Assembly: GCA_001897535.1 (NCBI GenBank)
Contig: MKTC01000007.1
Coordinates: forward strand, 1-64,000
DNA length: 64,000 nt
From: Bacteroidetes bacterium 37-13
GTDB lineage: Bacteria; Bacteroidota; Bacteroidia; Chitinophagales; LD1
Reading direction: 5' to 3'
This document shows, piece after piece, positions 10,144 to 20,640 of the stretch (positions within the stretch are counted from its first letter, which is position 1; each line of letters begins with the position of its first letter). The notes under the pieces are model-generated. The model worked only from the letters and a program-made list of their open reading frames with translations, was not told where the DNA came from and made no database searches. The position numbers were made by a program, and so were the translations under genes.

Positions 10144-13100
10144 TTAAAGCATATCTTTTCCGTGGCAAGATTTGAATTTCTTACCGCTGCCACAAGGACA
10201 AGGATCATTGCGACCAACTTTTGGACCTACGCGAACCGGTTCAGTTTTTTCGCGAACTTGGTGTTGTGTTTGCTCTTGGTTTCCACCTTCGCTATGTGAA
10301 CTGCCTTCCACTTCACCTCTGCCTTCACTCATGCGTTTTGCAAATTGCTGTGGAGGTTGTTGTGCTGCTTGCGCTTGTTGTGGGCTATCTTGCTTTGGTA
10401 ATTGACCTTTAAACAAGAACGAAGAAATTTCTTTATTCACTTCGCTCAGCATTTCTTGGAAAAGCTTAAAGGCTTCAATTTTGTAAATTACCAACGGGTC
10501 TTTTTGTTCGTAGCCCGCAGTTTGTACTTCTTGTTTTAAATCGTCCATGGCGCGCAAGTGGCGTTTCCATGCATCGTCAATTAAAACTAAAGTAATAGAA
10601 CGCTCAAATGCTGAGCGTAAATTGGCTCCATTTGAATCTATTGTTGGTTGTAGTTCTACAAAAACATTTAAACCATGAATGCCATCAGAATATGGAATTA
10701 CAACATTCTTAATTTGTTCGCCACGCTCGCGGTGAATATGCTGCAAAACAGGCAATGCTTCCTGAGTGAGTGCTTGCATTTTTCGGTGATAAACAGTAGT
10801 TACTTCGCTAAACAATTTGTCTATAAGCGCTTCTGATTTTCCTTTAGCAAATTCTTGTTCGGTAATTTCTGTATCTAAAGAAAAGAAACGAATTATATTC
10901 AATTTCAAGTCTTCGTATTTACCTGAATTAAGAGCTGATTGCACAATTTCGGTTGCTAAATCTTCAAAGCTGTTTAAAACATCTAAAGCTAACCTATCGC
11001 CAAACAGAGCATTTTTTCTACGTGTGTAAATTACATTGCGCTGTTTGTTCATCACATCATCGTATTCAAGCAAGCGCTTACGAATACCGAAGTTGTTTTC
11101 TTCCACTTTCTTTTGAGCGCGTTCGATGCTATTGGTAATCATGCTGTGTTGAAGCACTTCGCCATCTTTGTAGCCCATTTTGTCCATCACTTTGGCAATT
11201 CTTTCGCTGCCGAAAAGGCGCATCAAATCATCTTCGAGTGAAAGATAAAACTGAGAGCTTCCCGGGTCGCCTTGTCTTCCTGCACGACCGCGCAACTGTC
11301 TATCAACTCTTCTGGAATCGTGTCTTTCTGAACCAATAATGGCAAGACCTCCGGCTTGTTTTACTACATCTTTTATTTTAATATCTGTACCACGACCGGC
11401 CATATTAGTTGCAATGGTAACTGTGCCGGGATTTCCTGCCTCTGCTACAATTTCTGCTTCGCGTTGGTGCTGCTTTGCGTTTAATACGTTGTGCTTTACT
11501 TTGCGCAAAGTGAGCATTCGCGAAAGCAATTCACTTACTTCCACGTTAGTTGTACCCACCAACACAGGTCTGTTTGCTGCAGAAAGTTTTTCAATATCAT
11601 CAATAATGGCATTGTACTTTTCGCGTTTAGTTTTGTAAACTAAATCTTCTTTGTCATCGCGCACTATTGGTTTGTTGGTTGGAATAGAAGATACTTCTAA
11701 TTTGTAGATATCCCAAAACTCACCGGCTTCGGTTTCTGCTGTACCGGTCATACCTGCCAACTTATGAAACATTCTGAAATAGTTCTGCAAAGTGATGGTT
11801 GCCAACGTTTGCGAAGCAGCTTCTACTTTTACGTTTTCTTTTGCTTCAATAGCTTGGTGTAAACCATCTGAATATCTTCTGCCATCTAAAATACGGCCGG
11901 TGTTTTCATCTACAATTTTTACTTTGCCGTCCATTACTACATAGTCAATATCGCGCTCAAAAAGCGAATAGGCTTTTAATAATTGGTTTATGCTGTGTAG
12001 GCGCTCGCTTTTCACAGCAAACTCTTGCATTAGTGTATCTTTTCTTTGTAGTTTTTCTTCTGCAGAAAGTTGTTGTTTTTCTATTTCAGCAATTTCTGCG
12101 CCTACATCTGGAATTACAAAGAAATGTGGGTCTTCTCCAGCTCCGGTAATCATTTCAATGCCTTTATCGGTAAGTTCTACGGAGTTGTTTTTTTCATCAA
12201 TAACAAAGAAAAGTTCTTTGTCCACCTCAAACATATTTTTTTGCTGGTCTTGCAAATAATGGTTTTCGGTATTGCGCATTACTTGCAACATTCCAGGTTC
12301 GCTCAAAAATTTTATAAGCGCAGAATTTTTTGGTAAACCTCTGTGCGCGCGGTAAAGGCTCATGCCTCCTTCGCCTTCTTTGTAGCCTTCTTTACCATCT
12401 TTAATCAGGCGTTTTGCATCGCTAATATATTGTGTAATTGCTTTGCGCTGTGCTTCAAATATGCGGCTGATGCGCGGCTTTAAATCGTAAAATTCTTTTT
12501 CATCACCGCTATCTACTTGTCCTGAAATAATAAGTGGCGTTCTGGCATCGTCAACCAACACAGAGTCCACCTCGTCCACCATGGCGTAGTGATGTTTGCG
12601 CTGCACCATTTCTTCAGGTGAACGCACCATGTTATCGCGCAAGTAATCGAATCCAAATTCATTGTTTGTACCATAAGTAATATCGGCAAGGTAAGCATTT
12701 CTGCGGGCTTCGCTGTTTGGTTGGTATTTATCAATACAATCTACTCTTAAACCCATAAAGTTGAAAAGCGGGCCATTCCATTCGCTATCTCTTCGTGCCA
12801 AGTAATCGTTTACTGTAACGATGTGCACACCCTCTCCGGCTAAAGCATTGAGGTATGCAGGAAGTGTGGCAACTAAAGTTTTACCTTCACCGGTAGCCAT
12901 TTCGGCAATTTTTCCTTCATGCAAAACTATACCGCCAATTAATTGCACATCGTAGTGAACCATGTCCCATTTCACTTCGGTACCGGCAGCTAACCAAGAA
13001 TTTTTGTAAGTGGCGTTATTTCCATCAATAATAATATTGGGTGAAAATGCAGCTAAGTTTCTGTCTAATTCGGTGGCGGTTGATTGTAGTGTTTCGTTAT

Positions 13101-13476
13101 TGGTAAAGCGATAAGAAACTTCTTTTACTACAGCGAATGCTTCAGGAAGAATTTCTTGTAAAACTTCTTCAATTTTTTTGTCGCGCTGCTTGCGAAGTTC
13201 ATCTACTTGCTTGTAAATACTGTCTTTTTCTCTAATATCTTCAACGCTTTCAGCCGAGGCATTTAACGCTGCAATTTCGCCATCTATTTCTTTTAAATGC
13301 TCTTTTATTCTGCTTCTAAATTCTTGGGTTTTGTTGCGAAGTTGGTCGTTGCTAAGTGGTTTAAGTTCTTGGTAAGCAGCGTTTATTGAAGCCACTAAAG
13401 GTGTCAATTGCTTTAATTCTCGCTCACTTCTACTTCCAAATAATTTACCGAAAAACTTTTCTAAAAAATTTGCCAT
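10144..13476 (-). CDS. secA: Preprotein translocase ATPase SecA
   Basis: 1110 residues, the long form usual in Bacteroidota. Walker A reads [11 protein letters not shown], the DEAD-like box is [20 protein letters not shown], and the motor motif [11 protein letters not shown] and the arginine-rich [20 protein letters not shown] are present. The C-terminus ends with the zinc/SecB-binding motif [14 protein letters not shown] after a Gln/Pro-rich linker. SecA drives unfolded proteins through SecYEG at the inner membrane, including the type IX substrates encoded next door. It ends only one base after the sensor kinase on the opposite strand, so the two genes share no terminator space. Confidence 0.98.
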   Translation of the reverse strand: MANFLEKFFGKLFGSRSERELKQLTPLVASINAAYQELKPLSNDQLRNKTQEFRSRIKEHLKEIDGEIAALNASAESVEDIREKDSIYKQVDELRKQRDKKIEEVLQEILPEAFAVVKEVSYRFTNNETLQSTATELDRNLAAFSPNIIIDGNNATYKNSWLAAGTEVKWDMVHYDVQLIGGIVLHEGKIAEMATGEGKTLVATLPAYLNALAGEGVHIVTVNDYLARRDSEWNGPLFNFMGLRVDCIDKYQPNSEARRNAYLADITYGTNNEFGFDYLRDNMVRSPEEMVQRKHHYAMVDEVDSVLVDDARTPLIISGQVDSGDEKEFYDLKPRISRIFEAQRKAITQYISDAKRLIKDGKEGYKEGEGGMSLYRAHRGLPKNSALIKFLSEPGMLQVMRNTENHYLQDQQKNMFEVDKELFFVIDEKNNSVELTDKGIEMITGAGEDPHFFVIPDVGAEIAEIEKQQLSAEEKLQRKDTLMQEFAVKSERLHSINQLLKAYSLFERDIDYVVMDGKVKIVDENTGRILDGRRYSDGLHQAIEAKENVKVEAASQTLATITLQNYFRMFHKLAGMTGTAETEAGEFWDIYKLEVSSIPTNKPIVRDDKEDLVYKTKREKYNAIIDDIEKLSAANRPVLVGTTNVEVSELLSRMLTLRKVKHNVLNAKQHQREAEIVAEAGNPGTVTIATNMAGRGTDIKIKDVVKQAGGLAIIGSERHDSRRVDRQLRGRAGRQGDPGSSQFYLSLEDDLMRLFGSERIAKVMDKMGYKDGEVLQHSMITNSIERAQKKVEENNFGIRKRLLEYDDVMNKQRNVIYTRRKNALFGDRLALDVLNSFEDLATEIVQSALNSGKYEDLKLNIIRFFSLDTEITEQEFAKGKSEALIDKLFSEVTTVYHRKMQALTQEALPVLQHIHRERGEQIKNVVIPYSDGIHGLNVFVELQPTIDSNGANLRSAFERSITLVLIDDAWKRHLRAMDDLKQEVQTAGYEQKDPLVIYKIEAFKLFQEMLSEVNKEISSFLFKGQLPKQDSPQQAQAAQQPPQQFAKRMSEGRGEVEGSSHSEGGNQEQTQHQVREKTEPVRVGPKVGRNDPCPCGSGKKFKSCHGKDML

Positions 13477-13648
13477 TGTATGTTGTTGATATTAAATTCT
13501 ATTGTTTGATTTTTTCACTTTGAAAAAAGCGCGCTAAGATAAGATTTCTGCCGAAACAGAACAATGTGTTTTATTTTGCTGATAAGAACGGTATTTGTGA
13601 ATGACTTTTATCATAAAAATATATCTTCTCACTTGCTATTTTCACACC

Positions 13649-14032
13649 GTGAAGAAATTCTTTTTCAGCTTTCTTACTGTACTCATGCTGTTCAGCCCGC
13701 TAATGCCAATAATGGATTACATGCTGCGCTACGATTACATTTCGGAAGTACTTTGTGAAAATAGAAACAACCCGGAAAAGCATTGTAATGGAAAATGTTA
13801 TTTAGCAAAAAATATAAAGAAAGTATTTAATGAAAATTCGGAAAATGGAACTTCACCTAAAGATATTAAGCTAGTAGAATTGGTTTTTGCACTTAACGAA
13901 GTCCCTGAAAGTTTTGTTCCAAAGCTATATTTTAGTTTTGAAATTTTTAAATTCTCAGAGTATAGTAATTTCTACTATTTCAATCATTACAAGGATTTTT
14001 TCCATCCGCCATTAAATGCCATCTGCGCATAA
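13649..14032 (+). CDS. Small secreted or membrane protein with CNGKCYL motif
   Basis: About 127 residues if the GTG at 13649 is the start (VKKFFFSFLTVLMLFSPLMPIM); an ATG at 13601 would add 16 residues in front of the same hydrophobic segment. The N-terminus is a signal peptide or anchor. The rest holds ENRNNPEKHCNGKCYLAKNI, a two-Cys motif that I associate with small Bacteroidota proteins next to TonB-dependent receptors. The following genes are a Met/His-rich lipoprotein and a copper-type receptor, so a role in copper handling is inferred. It has no assigned function. Confidence 0.65.
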   Translation: MKKFFFSFLTVLMLFSPLMPIMDYMLRYDYISEVLCENRNNPEKHCNGKCYLAKNIKKVFNENSENGTSPKDIKLVELVFALNEVPESFVPKLYFSFEIFKFSEYSNFYYFNHYKDFFHPPLNAICA

Positions 14033-14181
14033 TTTTCGGCTTTTATTACCTCAGCCGTTTTTGTTCAGTAAATTACAGTGAAGTTGCAACATATTTTTAG
14101 AATAAATTGTTGTAGCCAAAATGTATTTGCGATACTCTAATTACTACTTCATTTTACTAAACATCAATATGAAATATTTTT

Positions 14182-15015
14182 ATGAAAAGGATTTTATTTA
14201 TGGCATTTGCTGTGCTATTGCTTGCTGTGAGCAGTTGCAAAAAAGAAAACAATAATAAGGCGTCAGAAACTGAAGATTTAACTCAAATACAAGAAGTTAG
14301 CAATGCTAATTTTTCGGTAGAAATTTGGGGAGTGAAAAGTGGTTTTGAAACCGGATACAACGATATTTACTTTAGAGTGAAAGATAAAACTTCAGGTGTA
14401 TATTTACAAGATGCAAGTTTAAGCTGGTATCCTGAAATGCACATGATGAGTATGTCGCATTCTTGCCCAAATTCTACCATTGCAAAGATGAATGGAAAAC
14501 AAACACTTTACAAAGCTTATGCCATTTTTACAATGGCAACAAACGCTACTGAATATTGGGATGCAAAAATTGATATTACTAAGAATGGAGAAGTTTCTAC
14601 CGTTATACCGGTATTAAATGTGGTTGCATCTTCAACTAAAAAAGTAGCTTCATTCACAGGCTCGGATTCTAAAAAGTACATACTTGCTTACATTGAACCA
14701 CAGAAGCCCAAAGCTGCCGTAAATGATTTGGTTTTGGGATTGTTTTTGAAAAACGGTATGGGTTTTGATGCGGTACAAAACTTAAATATAGAAGTAGATC
14801 CGCGTATGCCAAGTATGAATAATCACTCTTCACCAGGAAATGAAAATCCTGTATTTAATCCAAGTGATAACTTTTATCATGGCAAACTTTCGCTAACCAT
14901 GAGTGGACTTTGGAAGTTGAATTTGATAGTGAAAAATGCTAATAATGATATAATAGGAGGGAAGGCAGTAACCCAAACTGAGGATAGCAATCTCTATTTA
15001 GAAGTAGAATTTTAG
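14182..15015 (+). CDS. Met/His-rich periplasmic lipoprotein with two FixH/YtkA-like domains
   Basis: 277 residues with a lipoprotein signal ending LLAVSSC (Cys19). Two beta-sandwich halves each carry a metal-ligand-like cluster: MHMMSMSHSC at residues 86-95, and RMPSMNNHSS near residue 208, both resembling the MPxMxHGS signature of YtkA/FixH-type domains. Methionine plus histidine clusters of this kind favour copper. The gene precedes the TonB-dependent receptor by about 60 bases and is probably cotranscribed with it. Inferred role: periplasmic or outer-membrane copper-binding partner of the receptor. The exact function is not established. Confidence 0.65.
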   Translation: MKRILFMAFAVLLLAVSSCKKENNNKASETEDLTQIQEVSNANFSVEIWGVKSGFETGYNDIYFRVKDKTSGVYLQDASLSWYPEMHMMSMSHSCPNSTIAKMNGKQTLYKAYAIFTMATNATEYWDAKIDITKNGEVSTVIPVLNVVASSTKKVASFTGSDSKKYILAYIEPQKPKAAVNDLVLGLFLKNGMGFDAVQNLNIEVDPRMPSMNNHSSPGNENPVFNPSDNFYHGKLSLTMSGLWKLNLIVKNANNDIIGGKAVTQTEDSNLYLEVEF

Positions 15016-15074
15016 TTGTGTTTAAAGCAGTTGGTGGTTGAATTGACTGCCAACTGTTTTTTTAATTGATAGTA

Positions 15075-17090
15075 ATGTGGATTTTTAGAAGATATATCTT
15101 ACTGGTTTTATGGTTAGCTATTGCAGATTTTCTGTTTGCTCAAGAGCCTGATACTTCATTTACTTCGCTCAACGAAATTGTAGTAAGCGCAAAGCCTGTG
15201 TTAGATTACAAGAGCCAAACTAAACCACTCTCTTCACTTGATGAGTACATGGAGAAAATGACTAATGTTGGTTTAATAAAGCGTGGTAATTACGCTTGGG
15301 AACCAATGCTGAACAGTATGGCATCGGAACGAATTGCCGTAACTATAGATGGTATGCACATTTTTGGAGCCTGTACCGATAAAATGGATCCGGTTACTTC
15401 TTATGTTGAAGTTTCAAATTTAAAAGAGATAAATGTTTCATCGGGGCAGAGTGGTGCAAGCTCGCGACCTTCAATTGGCGGCTCTGTTGATTTAGTGCGC
15501 AATTGTCATGAATATACTTCGAGCGGCTGGAGTGGTGCTGTAAATTTTGGAGCAGAATCTAATGCAAGTTTAGTTTCTGCCGGAGCCAAAGTGAAGTATG
15601 CTAATCATTTGTTTTTTACTGAAGCAAATTTTATGTTTCGCAATGCCGATAACTACAAAGCAGGGAAAAATACTTTGGTGAATTTTTCGCAGTTTACTAA
15701 ACACAATGCCTCTTTAACCGCAGGCGTGAAAGTGGCAGAAAGCCAAACACTTACAGCCTCACTTATCGTTGATAATGCAACAAATATTGGTTATCCTGCA
15801 TTGCCGATGGATGTTTCTTTAGCTAGAGCTTTTATTACATCTTTAGAACATACTGCAAAGGCAATTTCTCCTGCAATAGAAGCGTGGAATACGAAAGTTT
15901 ATTTTAATACGCTAAAGCATATTATGGACGACACAAAACGCCCGAATGTAGCAATACACATGGATATGCCGGGCAATAGCGAAACTTATGGTTTGCTTTC
16001 TAATGCAATAGTGAATGTAAAAAAACACAAGTTTATTTTTGGCATAAGCGGATATTATAATCGCTCGCTTGCCGAAATGACCATGTATCCCAAAAATCCT
16101 TTGGAGAAGCCAATGTTTATGTTTACTTGGCCCGATATTCGTACGCTTTATTTGGGTTTAAACACAAAAGACCATTGGATGATAAATGCACATCATCATT
16201 TGAATTATTCGCTACATGCAGGTTTCCAACAAAATAAAATTGCAGACGAAAAGGGATTACAAAGCATGGAAATTTTTTACCCAAAAGCATCACCTACAAA
16301 AAATAGATTTTTATACGGTTTGCAAGCCGGTTATACTTTTGAGAAAAATGGATTTGAAGTTACTTTTGGAAGTGGCTACGGTGAGCGCGCACCTTCGGTT
16401 TCAGAAGGTTATGGCTTTTATCTTTTCAATAGTTTTGATAAGTACGATTACATCGGGAATCCTGATTTAAAGAACGAAAAATCGGTTGATGCCAATGTTG
16501 GTTTTGTTTACCGAAACAATAAAGTGAAAGTGAATGTGAACGGAAATTATTTTCATATTTTTAATTACATTATTGGCGCAATAAATCCCGCACTTTCTCC
16601 AATGACAATTGGTGCAACAGGCGTTCGGCAATATACACAATTACCTTTTGCGCAAATTGCAAATGCCAATTTGGAACTTAGCTATAAACCAATTTGGAAT
16701 TTAGCTTTTAAAGGGCTTTTTTCTTATAGCTACGGTACTGACAACAAGCAAGCATATTTACCACTTATTCGCCCATTTTCTTTTCGGTTTAATGTAAATT
16801 ATACCATCAAATCTTTTGATTTTGAAGTGGCAACCGAAGGCGCAGCAAAGCATTATGCGTATAGCGAAAATTATGGTGAAACAGCAACATCGGCTTATGC
16901 AATTTTGAATCTTTCAGCAGGCTATAAATTGTTGCTTCCGCAGTATCAACTTTATGTAAAAGTTGGAGTTGAAAATATTGCTGATACATATTACACAACT
17001 TATGCCGATTGGAATCATATTCCACGCAGAGGTAGAAACTTTTTTGTGAGCCTTTCTTTTGTATTTGACAAAACCAATCGGTGCCATTAA
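15075..17090 (+). CDS. OprC/NosA-like copper TonB-dependent receptor
   Basis: 671 residues from the ATG at 15075 (an in-frame TTG lies 9 bases upstream); signal peptide through LFAQ. The plug domain (about 30-145) contains SERIAVTIDGMHIFGAC; the beta-barrel follows and ends in the aromatic FVSLSFVFDKTNRCH. The sequence holds CTDKM (Cys100, Met104) in the plug and HIM (His282, Met284) in the barrel. These fit the CxxxM-HxM copper site described for OprC. It would import copper across the outer membrane using TonB energy. Spacing to the preceding lipoprotein suggests one operon. The motif match is seen; that these four residues meet in the fold is inference. Confidence 0.8.
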   Translation: MWIFRRYILLVLWLAIADFLFAQEPDTSFTSLNEIVVSAKPVLDYKSQTKPLSSLDEYMEKMTNVGLIKRGNYAWEPMLNSMASERIAVTIDGMHIFGACTDKMDPVTSYVEVSNLKEINVSSGQSGASSRPSIGGSVDLVRNCHEYTSSGWSGAVNFGAESNASLVSAGAKVKYANHLFFTEANFMFRNADNYKAGKNTLVNFSQFTKHNASLTAGVKVAESQTLTASLIVDNATNIGYPALPMDVSLARAFITSLEHTAKAISPAIEAWNTKVYFNTLKHIMDDTKRPNVAIHMDMPGNSETYGLLSNAIVNVKKHKFIFGISGYYNRSLAEMTMYPKNPLEKPMFMFTWPDIRTLYLGLNTKDHWMINAHHHLNYSLHAGFQQNKIADEKGLQSMEIFYPKASPTKNRFLYGLQAGYTFEKNGFEVTFGSGYGERAPSVSEGYGFYLFNSFDKYDYIGNPDLKNEKSVDANVGFVYRNNKVKVNVNGNYFHIFNYIIGAINPALSPMTIGATGVRQYTQLPFAQIANANLELSYKPIWNLAFKGLFSYSYGTDNKQAYLPLIRPFSFRFNVNYTIKSFDFEVATEGAAKHYAYSENYGETATSAYAILNLSAGYKLLLPQYQLYVKVGVENIADTYYTTYADWNHIPRRGRNFFVSLSFVFDKTNRCH

Positions 17091-17132
17091 GGATAAATTA
17101 CAACACGATTGAATTTCTTAACTGTAGTAAAT

Positions 17133-17690
17133 TTAGATTTTTAACTGTCCTCTAAAACCTCTGGCTGCATAGTAAGATTCAGCGCCATTGTGATAAAAAA
17201 ATACTCGCCCAAATCTAAAATCTCCAAAGATTGCTCCGCCAAGATTTCGCACATTTTCTGATGTTTTTATCCAACTAGATGTTTTAGTGTCGAATGGTTC
17301 AAGCGATTGAAGGAAAGCATATTGAATTTCATCTAAGACTTCAATTCCTATTTCGTGCGCCATATTTATTGCGCTATCTTTGGGCTTGTGTTCTTTTCTC
17401 GTTTCTAAAGCTTCATGGTCGTAGCAAATGCTTCTTCTTCCTTTTGGGCTTTCTTTTGAGCAGTCGCAAAATAAAAATGTGTTTTCTTGATAGTTGTAGT
17501 CAATAACATCCGGCTCTCCTCCCGTAATTTCCATTTGGTATAACGACCACAATTTTTGCGGTTGGTGGACTAACTTAGCTTCCACATCACTCCACTTTAA
17601 ATTCTTGTGCCTGTGAATATTTTTTTCAAAACGCAGTTTTAGAATAGCAAGTAGATTTTCTTTTTCAATTACAGAGATATTTACGCTCAT
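17133..17690 (-). CDS. DUF4256-family protein
   Basis: 185 residues, soluble, no signal peptide. It matches my recollection of DUF4256 proteins, with LWSLYQMEITGGEPDVI, FCDCSKESPKGRRSICYD and the C-terminal GGAIFGDFRFGRVFFYHNG...YYAARGFRG. The family has no established function. It converges on the copper receptor gene and is separated from the WYL gene by about 150 bases, so it is probably monocistronic. Confidence 0.75.
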   Translation of the reverse strand: MSVNISVIEKENLLAILKLRFEKNIHRHKNLKWSDVEAKLVHQPQKLWSLYQMEITGGEPDVIDYNYQENTFLFCDCSKESPKGRRSICYDHEALETRKEHKPKDSAINMAHEIGIEVLDEIQYAFLQSLEPFDTKTSSWIKTSENVRNLGGAIFGDFRFGRVFFYHNGAESYYAARGFRGQLKI

Positions 17691-17844
17691 TTTTTTTCTG
17701 GAAGGTAGAAGTTATCTAAGTAAGGTTGTGGAGATAAACTAAAAACAATAATGCAACATTATACTGAATATAATTTTCAGTTTTTAATGCTGCATTTAAA
17801 AAGGTGTGTGTCAAAAAAATGTCGAAGCCGAGTGATGTATGATC

Positions 17845-18219
17845 CTAATCTTCGTAATCTTCAGAGTCTTCGCCATATTTGGCACTGTCATCTTGGAAGT
17901 TATCAATATTAAAATCTTGCCTGCGCGAAAATTCTTCGTTTTTTAATTTAATCATGTTCAGCCTGTCTAAACGAAAGTTCCTGTATTCATTTCGCAAGTG
18001 GCAAAAACCAACTAAATTGCGTTTGCGGTCTTTGTAAACTAAAGCCATTGGTTCAATATCGCGAACTGTAATGCCTTTTTCGCGGCTATCGTATTCAATG
18101 GTTGTGAGTTTACAATTATCAATCGCATTGCTAATTGTACTAAGTAAATTGGGTGAGTAGTGCATTTGTCTGCTCCGCTGCTGGTTCCCTGACTTAGAAT
18201 AGGTAGAAAAACCGTTCAT
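17845..18219 (-). CDS. Stand-alone WYL-domain protein
   Basis: 124 residues. Residues about 28-100 form a WYL fold: LLSTISNAIDNCKLTTIEYDS, then VRDIEPMALVYKDRKRNLVGFCHLRNEYRNFRLDRLNMIK. The N-terminal winged helix-turn-helix found in most WYL regulators is absent, and the C-terminus is a short acidic tail. WYL domains bind nucleic-acid or nucleotide ligands and modulate transcription or defence, so this may be a ligand-sensing partner protein. The start at 18219 is uncertain; a Met at residue 19 (about 18165) directly precedes the domain. Confidence 0.7.
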   Translation of the reverse strand: MNGFSTYSKSGNQQRSRQMHYSPNLLSTISNAIDNCKLTTIEYDSREKGITVRDIEPMALVYKDRKRNLVGFCHLRNEYRNFRLDRLNMIKLKNEEFSRRQDFNIDNFQDDSAKYGEDSEDYED

Positions 18220-18523
18220 ATTTTCTTCAACTTTGTTAATTGTGGCGAATATATACGCTACTAAGTGATTTTGTCAAATTTTAAGCGAATTATTTTTATT
18301 CAGTTTCCATTAAGTGCTTGATTTTATTCTATTTGGAAACTTTGGTGAAAAAATGAGTTTTCCCTTAGTTTGTATATATTATTAAAATAGTGATCTCATA
18401 ATATGTTTGATATTAGTAAATTATAGTTGATAATGTTTATATTTTTTAGTTTAAATTATGTTTCCCGAATTTTATTTAGAGAAAATAGCCTTACTTTCGG
18501 TAATTGAATAAATGTGATGCAAG
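18220..18523. other. AT-rich intergenic region between divergent genes
   Basis: 304 bases with no open frame of note. A near-match to the -7 consensus, TACTTTCG at 18492-18499, lies about 25 bases before the hydrolase ATG; nothing else was recognised. Confidence 0.4.
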
Positions 18524-19519
18524 ATGTTAGAAACAAATGGACTGAAGTTTAAAACAATTGATGATTATTTTTTGTATATAGCGGAAACATTAGGTTATCC
18601 GCATGAAATTAAAGAACATTTTGTAAGTGATGTTGCTTTTAGCGATGGACTAAAAATTCACTTAGATATTTTTGAATATGCTAAAGAAGCGCCAACAGTG
18701 GTGTTTGTTCCCGGTACTGCAATTTATTCGCTTTGCTATGCAGAGTTTATGTATAAGTTGGGAAAAGAAGGTTTTAATGTGGTTGGTTTTGACCCGCGCG
18801 GACATGGGCAAAGCGAGGGTGTGCGCGGAGATTACACTATTTCGGAAATTATTCGCGACACGCAAAGTGTAATCACTTGGGCAATCAACCGCTTTAATAG
18901 CAATGTGTCGCTTATGGGTAGCAGCCAAGGCGGAATTGTGAGCTTTTATACGGCAGCAATTGATGAGCGGCTGAAAGGTGTAACATGTCAAAATTTTGCC
19001 GATTTAACTGCTCCGGAATCGTTACAACTTACTAAGTATCCGCGATTGTTTAAGTACATGAAGAAGTTACTTTCTAAAGCTGGAGATATACTCCCGAAAA
19101 CACAAATTCCGGTAACGAGCTATATAGATTTAGCACAAATTCCTGTTCGCTATTTTGGTAATGCAAAAAACTTTATTGAAAGCGATCCGTTAACTTTAAA
19201 GTCAATTTCATTAAGAGCCTTACAATCTTTAGCAACTACTGCTTTGCCTAAAAAGGTGGAGGAAATAAAAATTCCGGTGATGGTTTTTCAAGGTGATGCA
19301 GATAATATTTTTCCGATTAGCTATACACAACAGATTTTCCACAAAATTACTTCAAAGAAGAAGATGACAGTGTTTCCTAATTTAACCCATGCTTTGGTTC
19401 ACGAAAACGCTGATGAAATTTTACCTGAAATTGTAAGTTGGCTTCACGAAATTCACGATAATCCAGCAACTTCAGTGCTCGAAACACAATTAGAAAGCAC
19501 AACTAAGGTTAATTCATAA
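18524..19519 (+). CDS. Alpha/beta hydrolase, lysophospholipase-like
   Basis: 331 residues with no signal peptide. It has the nucleophile elbow GSSQGG (Ser about 137), the oxyanion region VFVPGTAIYSL, the strand GFDPRGHGQSEG, a catalytic Asp in FQGDADNIFP and the His in NLTHALVHE. This arrangement is that of Hydrolase_4/monoglyceride-lipase-like serine hydrolases. The substrate cannot be read from the sequence; a carboxylic ester of a lipid is plausible. It ends about 120 bases before rpoD, which has its own promoter. Confidence 0.85.
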   Translation: MLETNGLKFKTIDDYFLYIAETLGYPHEIKEHFVSDVAFSDGLKIHLDIFEYAKEAPTVVFVPGTAIYSLCYAEFMYKLGKEGFNVVGFDPRGHGQSEGVRGDYTISEIIRDTQSVITWAINRFNSNVSLMGSSQGGIVSFYTAAIDERLKGVTCQNFADLTAPESLQLTKYPRLFKYMKKLLSKAGDILPKTQIPVTSYIDLAQIPVRYFGNAKNFIESDPLTLKSISLRALQSLATTALPKKVEEIKIPVMVFQGDADNIFPISYTQQIFHKITSKKKMTVFPNLTHALVHENADEILPEIVSWLHEIHDNPATSVLETQLESTTKVNS

Positions 19520-19564
19520 AAAGTAAAAAGATATTTCTTGACTTCATTCGATATGCAATTTATA

Positions 19565-19594
19565 TTGCAAGCACAAAAAAGTTTTCTATTTTTG
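19565..19594 (+). promoter_or_regulatory. Bacteroidota-type promoter of rpoD
   Basis: TTG at 19565-19567, a 19-base spacer, then TATTTTTG at 19587-19594, an exact TAnnTTTG. The predicted transcript starts near 19600, leaving a leader of about 40 bases before the rpoD ATG. This is the best promoter match in the window's host part. Confidence 0.75.
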
Positions 19595-19639
19595 CGCGCT
19601 GCACTATTTTTATTCACCAAATAAAAAATCAATAAAATC

Positions 19640-20509
19640 ATGAGGCAACTCAAGATTTCTAAATCAATTACTAACCGCGAGAGCCAATCTATTGAGAAAT
19701 ATCTTCAAGAAATTGGTAAAGAGGATTTGTTAACTCCGGAAGAGGAAGTGGAATTAGCCCGCAGAATCAGGCAGGGAGACCAAACTGCATTGGAAAAACT
19801 TACAAGAGCAAACTTGCGTTTCGTAGTTTCGGTTGCCAAGCAATACCAAAATAATTCACTTTCGCTAAACGACTTGATTAACGAAGGCAATTTGGGTTTA
19901 GTAAAAGCAGCTCAAAAATTTGATGAAACACGTGGTTTTAAGTTTATCTCTTATGCTGTTTGGTGGATTCGTCAATCTATTATTCAAGCATTGGCAGAAC
20001 ACAGCCGTTTGGTTCGTTTGCCATTAAACAAAGTAGGCTCGCTTACTAAAATAAACAAAGCATTTTCTGATTTAGAGCAGAAATATCAACGTGAGCCAAC
20101 ACCTGAAGAACTGGCTGATATTTTAGAAATTACGGTTGAAGAAGTAGAAGCTACTTTAGGAATTTCTGCAAGACACGTTTCGATGGACGCTCCTTTTACC
20201 GATGGCGAAAGCAATGCGCTAATTGATGTGTTGGAAAACTTTAATGCAGAAAAAACAGATGCGCATTTAGATTACAAAGAATCGCTTCGTTTAGAAACAG
20301 AACGCACGCTTTCTTCGCTTACTGATAGAGAACGCGAGGTGATAAAACGTTTCTTTGGAATTGGTGTTGAGCATCCTCAAACTTTAGAAGATATTGGTGA
20401 AGAATTGGGTATTACCCGCGAACGTATCCGCCAAATTAAAGACAAAGCAATTACTAAATTGCGTTCACAAACGCGCAGTAAATCGCTTAAAGCATATTTA
20501 GGGCAATAA
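19640..20509 (+). CDS. rpoD: Primary sigma factor RpoD
   Basis: 289 residues. Region 1.2 ([27 protein letters not shown]), region 2 ([13 protein letters not shown]...[18 protein letters not shown]...[13 protein letters not shown]), region 3 and region 4 ([16 protein letters not shown]...[20 protein letters not shown]) are all present. Region 1.1 is missing, as in the primary sigma factors of Bacteroidota, which recognise TTTG/TAnnTTTG promoters. It directs RNA polymerase to housekeeping genes. Confidence 0.97.
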   Translation: MRQLKISKSITNRESQSIEKYLQEIGKEDLLTPEEEVELARRIRQGDQTALEKLTRANLRFVVSVAKQYQNNSLSLNDLINEGNLGLVKAAQKFDETRGFKFISYAVWWIRQSIIQALAEHSRLVRLPLNKVGSLTKINKAFSDLEQKYQREPTPEELADILEITVEEVEATLGISARHVSMDAPFTDGESNALIDVLENFNAEKTDAHLDYKESLRLETERTLSSLTDREREVIKRFFGIGVEHPQTLEDIGEELGITRERIRQIKDKAITKLRSQTRSKSLKAYLGQ

Positions 20510-20552
20510 TTATATTGCTATTTTGGAAAGCATTGCTTTGCCATACGCTTTT

Positions 20553-20598
20553 ATTGTACGTTATTTTGCAAAACAATATTTGGAAGATAACGTACAAT
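20553..20598 (+). terminator. 12-bp inverted repeat followed by a T tract, downstream of rpoD
   Basis: ATTGTACGTTAT (20553-20564) and its exact reverse complement ATAACGTACAAT (20587-20598) are separated by 22 bases; a run of T follows directly. The loop contains a second palindrome, TTTTGCAAAA. It fits an intrinsic terminator for rpoD with a long loop, but the perfect symmetry would also suit a metal-regulator operator for the gene at 20641. Confidence 0.55.
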
Positions 20599-20640
20599 TT
20601 TTTTTGTAAATATTCTTTGTTTTTTAGTTTCGCTACTGCA

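Noticed and set aside
10172-12336. Several + strand open frames opposite secA
   Set aside because: They follow the antisense of a strongly conserved gene, show low-complexity Cys/Ser/Phe-rich composition, and have no family resemblance.
12513-12734. Possible small gene on the same strand as secA
   Set aside because: It lies entirely within secA in another frame and has no independent support.
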